Below, piece by piece: positions 9,001-16,355 of a DNA stretch of 64,000 nucleotides. Under the pieces are notes generated by a model. The model saw only the letters and a program-made list of their open reading frames with translations. It did not search any database and was not told the origin of the DNA. The stretch is from the NCBI GenBank assembly GCA_965279165.1, contig OZ257140.1:2976001-3040000 (forward strand). The letters run 5' to 3'. Within the stretch, counting starts at the first letter, position 1. The number at the start of each line of letters is the position of its first letter. Made by a program: the position numbers and the translations under genes. Source of the stretch: JBAYIE01 sp965279165. Lineage in GTDB: Bacteria; Bacteroidota; Bacteroidia; UKL13-3.

Positions 9001-10827
9001 CAGAGCTACGGACCATGGACCTATAATTTTGTGCCATATACCACCCAATGTGTAAACAGCGATACTACGATATTTGCCGTAACAGCGATACCACAAATTA
9101 ATGCAGGCAGCGAGATTAGTGTATGCAAGAATGAACCGGTATTTAATATTGCTACCAAAACAGGCGCAACCATCTCGCCAATTACAGGAGAATCGTATTG
9201 GATAGCAAAAAATGCAAACACCACCGGCAAAGGAATAGTAAATGCAGGGGTTGACTTTGATGCATCACAACCGGGTGTACCATACTCGGCAAGCAAGGAG
9301 ATGATTATTTTCAAAGATTCATCCACCGGATGTTTGGTATCGGATACCACCTATTTAACCATTGTTGGATATCCAAAAGTAGATGTAAGCTTCTCGTTGA
9401 ATGATAAAAACGATAGTGCACATACGATGTGTTTGTCGACCGGAAATTACGATGTGTATACTTGGATTAACGATACCTTAAAGGCAGGATATACCAATAG
9501 TGCAGCACCGGAGTATTCGTATTTGGGAACACCGGCATGGCATCCGAAAAACATAGGAACTATAAATGATGGTTTACCTAAAGCTGAATTTAACAGCAAC
9601 GAATCAGGACTAACCGCAGGAACGCATGATTTAATATTTAAATACTCGCAATCCAATGGAGTAATCACTTGTTCCAATACCGATGTAGCGAAAATGACCG
9701 TAGAACAACCTCCTGTTGTAAACGTAACACCGGGAGGAGCCATTTGTGCTTACGACAATGATATCCCGGTATCGGTGGATGTTCAACCAACTACGTATAC
9801 CATTAACTGGAGCACCGCACCGGGAGCAGGAACTTTTGGCAACAATGCAGCTACCAACACTACCTTTACCCCATCGCAAGCATCAAAAGATGCAGGCACA
9901 GTTTGGGTATATGCCACTACTTTGCAAACAGGAACCTGTGTACCACAAACCGATTCAACCACCGTGCGCATCGACAAAGTTCCGGTGGCAGGATATAACT
10001 GTCCGGATTGCGATGGTTGCGAACCATTAACTTCTAACCTGAATGCATTACCAACAGGTGTATCGAATGCTAAATTCAATTGGGTATGGATAGATGGATA
10101 TGGCAACAACAACAGCGATTCGGCCTTTACCAGAACGATACCATTTTATGGAACCGATGGAGAACATCCATTTAGTTTAATCGTTGAGAGTGGGGAGTCG
10201 ACTGCTTGTAGAGATACGATAGAAGGTAAGATGGTAGTGAGAGCAAAACCGCAAGCCGGCTTTACGTTTGATCCACCGTACACCACGATTGCAAAACCAT
10301 TCTTTACTTTTACCAATACATCAACCGTAAAAGACAATACCATATTAAGTTATATCTGGGATATGGGCGATTTACCGGGAGTAGATCCTGCATCGCGCAT
10401 CATGACCGATCCGAATCCTGCAGGTGTGCCGTTTAAGGAAGACACTACCTTGATTAAACTAAGGGTAACAAGCGAGTACCAATGTTGGGATACCACATCG
10501 CATATCATGAAAGTAGAGCCGGACATTACGGTATTTACACCGAATGCATTTTACCCGAACAGCAGTGTTCCTTGTCCGGATGGAAATGAAGATTGTAACC
10601 GCAGTTTCCAAATTGCAGCAACCGGTTATGCATCGGTAGAGATATTTGTATTTAACCGTTGGGGACAACAGGTATATTATTCGAATGTAGCGGAAGAGGG
10701 ATGGAACGGAAGGATTAACAACAAAGGGGATGAGTGTCCGCAGGATGTATATATTTATCAGGTGAATGCAACGAGCTTCAATGGTAAGTTGTATAAATAC
10801 TCGGGATCGATAACGTTACTACGATAA
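6007..10827 (+). CDS. Giant T9SS cargo surface protein, B-type (CHU_C) sorting domain
   Basis: A 1606-aa exported protein. Residues 1-26 form a signal peptide ending at YAT. The first 300 residues contain the THMVGSDITYKCL and YYRDCSG motifs common in Bacteroidota adhesin-like proteins, and many Cys residues. The middle is a series of beta-sandwich (PKD/Ig-like) segments; one late segment has the PKD-like pattern FTNTSTVKDNTILSYIWDMGD. The last 90 residues match the gliding-motility-associated C-terminal domain, with FTPNAFYPN, FNRWGQQVYYSN, GWNGRINNKG and DVYIYQV, which directs secretion through T9SS and surface attachment. No catalytic domain is recognised, so adhesion or a cell-surface role is inferred. 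It stands alone, divergent from the ABC-F gene. Confidence 0.88.
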   Translation: MTKMITTIGRFIVVLLMCLSFQNLYATHMVGSDITYKCLDANGNYKVTLVYYRDCSGVPTCGGNCSAIASCTKNVSVRGADPSCNGTLFLNFTVTGVSVRDVNPNPRCANAKMICDNMGCVSPGSLTPGIERYEFQGIVNIGPSSGIPATCCNVVFSFEECCRNGAIQNISPQNFYTEATVNRCAATYPDCNSPDLTNDPYAVLCAGQGFIFNNGAFDPDLDSLVYSFTASLYGYGVSATYIAPYSYDIPMPYKPPLSGNYPFGIKVDALTGDIMFTPNAFPFTGCLALRMEQWRLINGVYVVVGVTRRDLQMYIKYCDPNTPPTLRTDPPGIPPLKPKTKYEVCAGDQVCFDVIAKDTDFNPPTISDTTFLSWNKVMENFGATFIPNYNPAARKVLGPREDTYKVCWTPQDIHCKRGQPTTYPFTIKAVDSRCPYPGIITQAFSIRVLPRADVSVDKVDNQCGRWVVRYLKNPALVPAQTFQSTTIMIAKNPEDYSFMGGAYTYANVQSSPVLYFPKGGKYLIEVTINMLGPSTGGFCSRTYRDTLYVITPVTSIIRDTFTCKNVSMTISASGQFGSAPYTYRWYNNIKDTLTPLNGPVYTSANYNVSPTSTRHYTLQIRDINGCRSWDSIAVQVKQLPVGLLADSARICFGDTFLLDPGNNNGNIRSYLWNTGDTTATIARKDSNTFTVIMTDTFGCVNPDSLKLFVNAKINARAGLDTFICQKDTTLLMGEGGSQYMWKNLANGQTISAKSYIPFVKVNPTNTAAATKYQVTVYQSYPDTTNKNLECSAVDTVAISVRPLPTLSKPSTPTIACYGSLVANLYPFNTPVPGQQGGTGVWSYPKAPGAVVFPNTGPSITSQPAVKLDSLKNKPSGDSFNTHDNYVNFTYTEPVYGCKNTDSAIVRIYGRPPVDAGTRLTVCENITGTIDLQTTAYQGLPPNGHNVQPKYNSGLSAQYNWIGNGIDSVMSPVKKFYFNPSKAGVLKLPAVNVITYKYYQSYGPWTYNFVPYTTQCVNSDTTIFAVTAIPQINAGSEISVCKNEPVFNIATKTGATISPITGESYWIAKNANTTGKGIVNAGVDFDASQPGVPYSASKEMIIFKDSSTGCLVSDTTYLTIVGYPKVDVSFSLNDKNDSAHTMCLSTGNYDVYTWINDTLKAGYTNSAAPEYSYLGTPAWHPKNIGTINDGLPKAEFNSNESGLTAGTHDLIFKYSQSNGVITCSNTDVAKMTVEQPPVVNVTPGGAICAYDNDIPVSVDVQPTTYTINWSTAPGAGTFGNNAATNTTFTPSQASKDAGTVWVYATTLQTGTCVPQTDSTTVRIDKVPVAGYNCPDCDGCEPLTSNLNALPTGVSNAKFNWVWIDGYGNNNSDSAFTRTIPFYGTDGEHPFSLIVESGESTACRDTIEGKMVVRAKPQAGFTFDPPYTTIAKPFFTFTNTSTVKDNTILSYIWDMGDLPGVDPASRIMTDPNPAGVPFKEDTTLIKLRVTSEYQCWDTTSHIMKVEPDITVFTPNAFYPNSSVPCPDGNEDCNRSFQIAATGYASVEIFVFNRWGQQVYYSNVAEEGWNGRINNKGDECPQDVYIYQVNATSFNGKLYKYSGSITLLR

Positions 10828-10828
10828 T

Positions 10829-10856
10829 AGTTATAAGTTATAAGATATAAGAGATA
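10829..10856. repeat. Short heptamer array after the surface protein gene
   Basis: Directly after the stop codon there are four 7-bp units: AGTTATA, AGTTATA, AGATATA and AGAGATA. They belong to the same degenerate heptamer family seen at 11513, 24528 and 46774. Confidence 0.7.
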
Positions 10857-10920
10857 AGAGAGCAAAGTCTATAAAAGTTTAAGGTTAGGAAAATTTTCTC
10901 GAAGCAGGATAACGGGCAGG

Positions 10921-11046
10921 GGGTGAGCGGCATGTTTGAGCTCCTTTTTATTTGACTTGGATGAAGTTTTAAAAATATAGCAGCCTCAGGTGGTTACAAA
11001 TGACTTGAAGCAAGGTGAAAATAAAAAGAGCGAGTAGCGAACACCC
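10921..11046. repeat. Long imperfect inverted repeat
   Basis: The left arm (10921-10959, starting GGGTG and containing GAGCTCCTTTTTATTTGACTTG with two changes) pairs imperfectly with the right arm (11010-11046, CAAGG...AAAATAAAAAGAGC...CACCC). The pairing leaves a loop of about 50 nt. It lies in the 319-bp gap between the surface protein gene and gldC, which holds no gene. Confidence 0.5.
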
Positions 11047-11048
11047 GG

Positions 11049-11112
11049 CCATGTAGTAATGCGAAGAAAATAATAATTTGAAATACGTGAGCTAGCCGCA
11101 TTTACTACATGG
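11049..11112. repeat. Hairpin element with stem CCATGTAGTAATGCG
   Basis: CCATGTAGTAATGCG (11049-11063) pairs with CGCATTTACTACATGG (11097-11112) with a single bulged base. The stem resembles those at 38780-38842, 38862-38894, 39138-39198, 49970-50002 and 50311-50389, so I regard it as a member of one dispersed palindrome family. Confidence 0.65.
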
Positions 11113-11146
11113 GGCCCGCATAAAAAAATAAAGAGAAAATTATTGT

Positions 11147-11509
11147 TTAGTGTTTGTGGTCGTCCCCAAACACATTTAATTTATGTCCTAAGGCATGCGA
11201 AAAATCACGAATATCTTCGGCAACTTCTTTGTTATCGGTTGCGCGTTCAAAGGTGTCTGCAAGGGTTGCTATGGTTTGAAATAGGAACAAATTCATTTCT
11301 TCCACATTCATGTCTTTTGTCCATAGGTCGATGCGCAATGCATTTTGTTGCAGCCCATCCCATAAAGATAAAATTACTGATTTTGCTTCTTGTTTACCAT
11401 CCACATCTGCATCATCCGCCTCCCATTGAATGGATAACGGTAGATTGTCTTTGTCTAAATGAATACTGAAATTTATGTGTGATGATTTTACGATTTCCGG
11501 AGTTGACAT
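11147..11509 (-). CDS. gldC: Gliding motility protein GldC
   Basis: A 120-aa soluble protein without signal peptide. The core matches GldC: an N-terminal strand pair (INFSIHLDKDNLPLSIQWEA), then the family hallmark LRIDLWTKDMNVEEMN, then a helical part containing LADTFERATD. The length is the family's usual 110-120 aa. GldC was found in Flavobacterium johnsoniae gliding mutants and is thought to support the gliding/T9SS machinery from the cytoplasm; its biochemical role is not known. The start ATG at 11507-11509 follows a 91-bp heptamer repeat array (11513-11603), so repeat-length change could alter the leader of this gene. It lies downstream of the MerR-like gene on the same strand. Confidence 0.85.
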   Translation of the reverse strand: MSTPEIVKSSHINFSIHLDKDNLPLSIQWEADDADVDGKQEAKSVILSLWDGLQQNALRIDLWTKDMNVEEMNLFLFQTIATLADTFERATDNKEVAEDIRDFSHALGHKLNVFGDDHKH

Positions 11510-11512
11510 GAT

Positions 11513-11603
11513 GAATTATGAATTATGAATTATGAATTATGAATGATGAATGATGAATGATGAATGATGAGTTATGAGTTATGAGTTATGAGTTATGAGT
11601 TAT
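11513..11603. repeat. Heptamer tandem array in the gldC leader
   Basis: Thirteen perfect 7-bp units in three blocks: four of GAATTAT (11513-11540), four of GAATGAT (11541-11568) and five of GAGTTAT (11569-11603). The array begins 3 bp upstream of the gldC start codon. Confidence 0.95.
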
Positions 11604-11627
11604 TGGGTATAATTGACTGCAAATATA

Positions 11628-11957
11628 TTATTTAGGAAGGGCATTTTTTAATTCCTTCAGAAAAGCTTTCAGGTTGGTTAATTTTTCCAGTAAAACTGCC
11701 TGTGGTTCAATATGGGGTTGGGTTTTTAAGTATGCTTTTGCGCCTTCTAAGGTCATGCCTTTTTCTTTAACCAGGTGATGAATGAGTTTGATTATTTGAA
11801 TATCTTTTTCGGTATATTTTCGTGTACCTTTTTCTGATTTATAAGGTTTAATCTGTTTAAATTCTTTCTCCCAAAACCGAATCAAAGAAGGAGCTTCGCT
11901 TATTAAAGAGGCAACTTCGGAGATGGAGAAGAGGGTTTTGGTTGGTGGATTTTGCAT
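11628..11957 (-). CDS. MerR-family-like DNA-binding regulator
   Basis: A 109-aa protein with an N-terminal MerR-type winged helix-turn-helix (residues about 8-80): FSISEVASLI, then LIRFWEKEFKQIKP, then GTRKYTEKDIQIIKLIHHLVKEKGMTLEGAKAYL. The last 25 residues form a short helical tail rich in Leu and Lys. No effector domain or Cys metal-binding cluster follows, so the inducer and target genes are unknown. Short MerR-like proteins of this kind are common in Bacteroidota. It may be cotranscribed with gldC, 118 bp downstream, but the repeat array lies between them. Confidence 0.8.
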   Translation of the reverse strand: MQNPPTKTLFSISEVASLISEAPSLIRFWEKEFKQIKPYKSEKGTRKYTEKDIQIIKLIHHLVKEKGMTLEGAKAYLKTQPHIEPQAVLLEKLTNLKAFLKELKNALPK

Positions 11958-11968
11958 TTAAAGCTACT

Positions 11969-12066
11969 TTAATTGGTTGAAGGCAATTGGTCAAAAGCGA
12001 TCGGTCCAAAGCATTCTGTTGAAATTAAATGGTCGAAAGTTATCGATTCAAAGTTATTGGTTAAAA
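11969..12066. repeat. Degenerate 14-bp tandem array, left of the four-helix gene
   Basis: Seven consecutive 14-mers, including TTAATTGGTTGAAG, GCAATTGGTCAAAA, GCGATCGGTCCAAA, TTAAATGGTCGAAA, GTTATCGATTCAAA and GTTATTGGTTAAAA. An inverted copy of the array lies at 12530-12570 on the other side of the four-helix-bundle gene. The 18 bp at 11995-12012 are the exact reverse complement of 12541-12558. Confidence 0.85.
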
Positions 12067-12111
12067 CTAAATTAGAAAGCGCAATTTGAATAATTGACAT
12101 GAAAATTTTAT

Positions 12112-12462
12112 TCATAAACTTTTTCTTAAGGCTTGAATTGAAATAATCAGTCTGGATGTTTTCTCATAATAAATTACAAATTGCTCCTCATTAATTCTAT
12201 TCCGTCCTTTCGCAAGATACAAACAACTTAATACCTCAATTCCGAATCGCAAGGCATACCCAAGAAATCTTCTAAATTCAGGTGTTGATTGACCTGTTGA
12301 ACCTTCTGCTATATTCAATGATATGGAATCACTTGCGCGTTGAATTTGAGATGTAAGGATGTAAAGTTCTTCTTTTGGGAAACTTTGCGTTAAAAAATAT
12401 ATATTATTGGAAAGTTCAATTGCTTCTTTCCAAACCCGTAGATTTTCAAATTTGAATTGCAT
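12112..12462 (-). CDS. Four-helix-bundle protein (23S rRNA intervening-sequence family)
   Basis: A 116-aa all-helical protein with the family hallmarks: FENLRVWKEAIELS at the N-terminus, SFPKEELYILTSQIQRASDSISLNIAEGS in the middle, and EFRRFLGYALRFGIEVLSCLYLAK. Members are found inside 23S rRNA intervening sequences, beside diversity-generating retroelements (Avd), and very often as solitary genes in Bacteroidota. They form small oligomeric bundles with a basic surface; the role of solitary ones is unknown. No reverse transcriptase is nearby. The gene lies between inverted 14-bp repeat arrays (11969-12066 and 12530-12570), which suggests it was acquired or moved as a unit. Confidence 0.85.
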   Translation of the reverse strand: MQFKFENLRVWKEAIELSNNIYFLTQSFPKEELYILTSQIQRASDSISLNIAEGSTGQSTPEFRRFLGYALRFGIEVLSCLYLAKGRNRINEEQFVIYYEKTSRLIISIQALRKSL

Positions 12463-12529
12463 AAAATTAGGCTAGTATTACATACAATAATAATAAACAT
12501 TACATAAATAAGCTTTATTTCATCAATCA

Positions 12530-12570
12530 TTTGACTGATTGCTTTGGACCGATCGCTTTGGACTGATTGC
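12530..12570. repeat. 14-bp tandem array, right of the four-helix gene (inverted)
   Basis: Units TTTGGAC and TGATTGC/CGATCGC alternate, giving about three 14-mers. Read on the minus strand they are the same unit as the left array (GCGATCGGTCCAAA). The array ends 6 bp before the stop of the M23 peptidase gene. Confidence 0.85.
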
Positions 12571-12575
12571 TACAT

Positions 12576-13538
12576 CTAGTCAAACGACTGCGCCGGTCTT
12601 TCCGCCATTTCTCGCATCGAGGCATAATCGGCTTCCGTTAAATCGTTGAAGAAATAATTGATTGGATTGATTTTGTTTTTACCGCGAATAACTTCATAAT
12701 GTAAATGTGGTGCAGCTGATAATCCCGTATTACCAACAAATCCAAGTAATTGGCCGCGTTTAATGGTTTGTCCCGGTCTTACTTTTACCCGCGACATATG
12801 TGCATATAAAGTTTGGTATCCGAAACCATGGTTAACTACCACATGATTTCCATATCCACGATGTCCTAATTCTACCAACGCGATTCGGCCATTGCCGGTG
12901 GCATAAATTGGAGTGCCGGTTGGTGCCGTAAAATCAATACCGGTATGCATCTTATATGTTTTGTAAATAGGATGTAAACGATAGCCGAATCCGGATGCCA
13001 TATGTTTAAGCTGACGGTTGGTGATGGGTTGGATTGCCGGAATTGCAGCAAGGAAATCGCTTTTGCGAGCTGCCAACCTTGCCAATTGATCAAAAGAAAC
13101 GGATTGTAAATTAAGGTCGGAAGTTAATTTATCCATCTTTTTTGATAAATCAATTACAATGTCTGAATGATCAAATCCTTTTAGCTTTTCATAATTGTCG
13201 TTGATATAAGCTGGTTTAGTGCGTTTAATTGGGTCGGTTTCAAAAATTGCACGGTAAATGGAGGCATCTTTATCTTGTAAATCAATTAATTGTCGGTTCA
13301 TCCGCTCGAGCCGTTGGTTCATTCGTTGGGTTTGCAGTTGATAATCTTCAATTTCCCTTCTTAATATTTTTTCTTTGGGAGAGTCGATATAATTATAAGC
13401 CAATAAAAGTATTGCAGAACCCGCTACGATTGAAGCGGACAAAAAACCAAACACCCGCAAAATCACCACCCTAACGCTTGTGGTCACTTTTTCGAAATCA
13501 AGACTATGAGGATTATAAAAGTATTTTATTTTTGCCAT
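12576..13538 (-). CDS. M23 family (LytM-type) peptidoglycan endopeptidase
   Basis: A 320-aa protein. One membrane helix at about residues 28-50 anchors it in the inner membrane. A coiled coil follows (about 55-110, many Arg/Gln/Met heptads). The M23 domain spans about 175-300, with GFGYRLHPIYK, the zinc ligands in MHTGIDF and HLHYE, and the catalytic-region YAHMS. These enzymes cut peptide cross-bridges of peptidoglycan during growth or division. Full metal-binding residues suggest it is active, rather than a degenerate EnvC/NlpD activator. It is divergent from alaS with 107 bp between the starts. Confidence 0.88.
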   Translation of the reverse strand: MAKIKYFYNPHSLDFEKVTTSVRVVILRVFGFLSASIVAGSAILLLAYNYIDSPKEKILRREIEDYQLQTQRMNQRLERMNRQLIDLQDKDASIYRAIFETDPIKRTKPAYINDNYEKLKGFDHSDIVIDLSKKMDKLTSDLNLQSVSFDQLARLAARKSDFLAAIPAIQPITNRQLKHMASGFGYRLHPIYKTYKMHTGIDFTAPTGTPIYATGNGRIALVELGHRGYGNHVVVNHGFGYQTLYAHMSRVKVRPGQTIKRGQLLGFVGNTGLSAAPHLHYEVIRGKNKINPINYFFNDLTEADYASMREMAERPAQSFD

Positions 13539-13583
13539 CCGTTTGATGAAGTATCATATGCAGGAAGTAAGAGAATAGTATCC

Positions 13584-13591
13584 TACTTTTG
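13584..13591 (+). promoter_or_regulatory. Candidate -7 element of the alaS promoter
   Basis: TACTTTTG matches the Bacteroidota -7 consensus TAnnTTTG exactly and lies 54 nt before the alaS ATG. No TTTG is present at the expected 19-nt spacing, so the call rests on the -7 box alone. Confidence 0.4.
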
Positions 13592-13645
13592 CCACTCCAT
13601 TACCACGAAAATAAGGTTTTATTTGAATAAGAATAATTAAGCACC

Positions 13646-16276
13646 ATGACGGCAGCAGAAGTAAGAGAAACATTTTTAAGATTTTTTGAAAGCAAAGGCC
13701 ATACCATTGTAGGTTCTGCACCCATTGTTGTGAAAGACGATCCAACACTTATGTTTACCAATGCAGGTATGAACCAGTTTAAAGATTGGTTTTTAGGAAA
13801 TGAGCCGGCCAAGTATAAAAGGGTTGTAGATACACAGAAATGCTTAAGGGTTAGCGGTAAGCACAATGATTTGGAGGAAGTAGGAGTAGATACATACCAC
13901 CATACCATGTTTGAAATGTTAGGGAACTGGAGCTTTGGAGATTATTTTAAAAAAGAAGCAATTGAATGGGCATGGGAACTGTTAACCAAAGTATACAAGT
14001 TACCAAAAGACCGTTTGTATGTTACGGTTTTTGAAGGTGACAAAAAAGAAGGACTAGCGTTTGATCAGGAAGCTTATGATAACTGGGCTTTGTATATTGC
14101 AGTAGACCGGATTTTAAATGGCAACAAGAAAGATAATTTCTGGGAAATGGGTGATACCGGACCATGCGGACCCTGTTCAGAAATTCATATCGATTTGCGT
14201 TCTGATGCCGAAAGGGCATTGGTTGATGGAGCTACCTTGGTAAACAACGACCATCCTCAGGTTATCGAAATATGGAACAATGTGTTCATGGAATTTAACC
14301 GAAAAGCCGATGGCAGTTTAGAAAAATTGCCTGCACAACATGTGGATACCGGTATGGGTTTTGAGCGTTTGGTAAGAGCCTTGCAATGTGCTAAAGATGG
14401 AAAAAGTTCCAATTATGATACCGATGTTTTTGTACCAAGTATTCAGTTTATTGAAAAACATGCAGGGATTAACTATGGTTTCGGTGATTCGAAAACCGAT
14501 ATAGCGATGCGTGTGCTTGCCGATCATATAAGGGCAATTTCTTTTGCTATTGCTGATGGACAATTACCTAGCAACAATGGCGCAGGATATGTAATTCGGA
14601 GGATTTTACGCAGGGCAGTAAGATACCAATACCAGTTTTTGAATTTGAAAGAACCGTTTTTGTGTAAACTAGCCGGTTTGATAGCCGAAAGTTTTAAACA
14701 GGTTTTTCCGGAATTACATGCGCAAAAGGAATTTGTGGCAAAGGTGATTAAAGAAGAAGAAATTGGCTTTTTAAAAACGTTGGAAAAGGGGATTTCTAAA
14801 ATAGAAGATCTGGTTAAAATGAATACCGATTCAAAGTTATTAACCGGTATTGTATCTTTTGAACTGTATGATACTTTTGGATTTCCGATTGACCTTACCT
14901 GTTTAATTGCAAAAGAAAATGGATGGGAAGTAGATTTGAAAGGATTCGAGGAAGAACTGCAAAAGCAAAAAGCACGTTCCAGAAAAGCTACCGAGTTAAC
15001 CACCGACGATTGGATGGTGATTGGAGAGGAAAATCCAACAGTGTTTTTAGGATACGAGCAAACGGAAGCTGAAATTAAGGTTATAAAATACCGTAAAGTT
15101 AAAGCAAAAGGTAAGGAAAGTTACCAGGTTGTATTTAACCAAACGCCATTTTATCCGGAAGGTGGAGGACAAATTGGAGATAGTGGATATCTGTTACATG
15201 CCAATGAAAAAATTGCCATATACGATACAAAGAAGGAAAATAATCTGATTATCCATTTTTTACAGACTCTTCCTGAAAATTTAAATGCAGAATTTACTGC
15301 TATTGTTGATAAGGAGAAACGGAGATTAACTGAGAATAACCATTCTGCTACCCATTTATTACATGCGGCATTAAGATTGGTATTAGGAATCCATGTGCAA
15401 CAAAAAGGAAGTTTGGTTAATGACAAACATTTGCGTTTCGATTTTTCCCATTTTTCTGCCATGACGGATGAGGAAATCGCTTCAGTGGAACATATTGTAA
15501 ATCGAAAAATCAGAGAAAATATCACTTTAGATGAACGTCGTTCGGTTGCAATAGAAGAAGCCAAAACATTAGGGGCAATGATGTTATTTGGTGAGAAATA
15601 TGGAGAAACAGTTAGGGTTATAACTTTTGATCCTAAATATTCAAGAGAATTATGCGGAGGTACTCATGTAAAAGCTACCGGAGAAATTGGGTACTTTAAG
15701 ATTGTTTCGGAAAGTGCTGTAGCTGCCGGTGTGAGAAGGATTGAAGCAATTACGGCGGATGGGGTGGATCAGTTGGTTGCATCAAATTGGTTAGCCGTTC
15801 AACAAATAAAAAAATTATTAGGTAGCCAGGATATTATTAAATCAGTTGAACAACTTATTGCAGACAAATTAGAATTAAGTAAAAAACTTGATTTGTTCGA
15901 AGGAGAAAAAACCATTGTTATAAAGGAAAATTTAAAATCGAAGGTGTCTACCAACAATGGTATTAATTGTGTTGTGGAAGAAATAGAAATCGCAACTGCC
16001 GAGCAATTAAAAAACCTATCTTTTCAGTTAAGGACAGAAATCGAAAATTTATTTTGTGTTCTGGCTTGTGTGATTGATGGTAAACCAATGTTGAGTATCA
16101 TTATTGCTGATAATCTTGTAAAAGATAGAAAATTACATGCCGGTAATATTATCCGCGATTTAGCAAAGGAAATACAAGGTGGAGGCGGCGGACAACCTTT
16201 CTATGCCACAGCAGGAGGAAACAATAAAGCCGGAATAAAAAATGCTTTGGAAAAAGCATATCAATTGGTGCAATAG
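13646..16276 (+). CDS. alaS: Alanine--tRNA ligase
   Basis: An 876-aa cytoplasmic enzyme that charges tRNA-Ala. The N-terminal class II catalytic core (about 1-240) has RFFESKGH, DPTLMFTNAGMNQFKD and YHHTMFEMLGNWSFGDYF. The editing domain (about 560-720) has the zinc motifs HSATHLLHAAL and CGGTHV. The C-Ala domain ends with IQGGGGGQPFYATAGG. All motifs are in order and the length matches the usual 870-880 aa. The start at MTAAEVRETFLRFF corresponds to the family N-terminus. The next gene begins 80 bp after the stop. Confidence 0.98.
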   Translation: MTAAEVRETFLRFFESKGHTIVGSAPIVVKDDPTLMFTNAGMNQFKDWFLGNEPAKYKRVVDTQKCLRVSGKHNDLEEVGVDTYHHTMFEMLGNWSFGDYFKKEAIEWAWELLTKVYKLPKDRLYVTVFEGDKKEGLAFDQEAYDNWALYIAVDRILNGNKKDNFWEMGDTGPCGPCSEIHIDLRSDAERALVDGATLVNNDHPQVIEIWNNVFMEFNRKADGSLEKLPAQHVDTGMGFERLVRALQCAKDGKSSNYDTDVFVPSIQFIEKHAGINYGFGDSKTDIAMRVLADHIRAISFAIADGQLPSNNGAGYVIRRILRRAVRYQYQFLNLKEPFLCKLAGLIAESFKQVFPELHAQKEFVAKVIKEEEIGFLKTLEKGISKIEDLVKMNTDSKLLTGIVSFELYDTFGFPIDLTCLIAKENGWEVDLKGFEEELQKQKARSRKATELTTDDWMVIGEENPTVFLGYEQTEAEIKVIKYRKVKAKGKESYQVVFNQTPFYPEGGGQIGDSGYLLHANEKIAIYDTKKENNLIIHFLQTLPENLNAEFTAIVDKEKRRLTENNHSATHLLHAALRLVLGIHVQQKGSLVNDKHLRFDFSHFSAMTDEEIASVEHIVNRKIRENITLDERRSVAIEEAKTLGAMMLFGEKYGETVRVITFDPKYSRELCGGTHVKATGEIGYFKIVSESAVAAGVRRIEAITADGVDQLVASNWLAVQQIKKLLGSQDIIKSVEQLIADKLELSKKLDLFEGEKTIVIKENLKSKVSTNNGINCVVEEIEIATAEQLKNLSFQLRTEIENLFCVLACVIDGKPMLSIIIADNLVKDRKLHAGNIIRDLAKEIQGGGGGQPFYATAGGNNKAGIKNALEKAYQLVQ

Positions 16277-16355
16277 TTATTGTTGTTATCCAATCATGAC
16301 GAATGTCGTTTGTTTCCTTAAGGGTATTTCATTATACTTGTATGGGGCCTTTGAT

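Noticed and set aside
12112..12462. Accessory variability determinant of a diversity-generating retroelement
   Set aside because: No reverse transcriptase, template repeat or variable-repeat target is visible in the window, so only the general four-helix family name is used.
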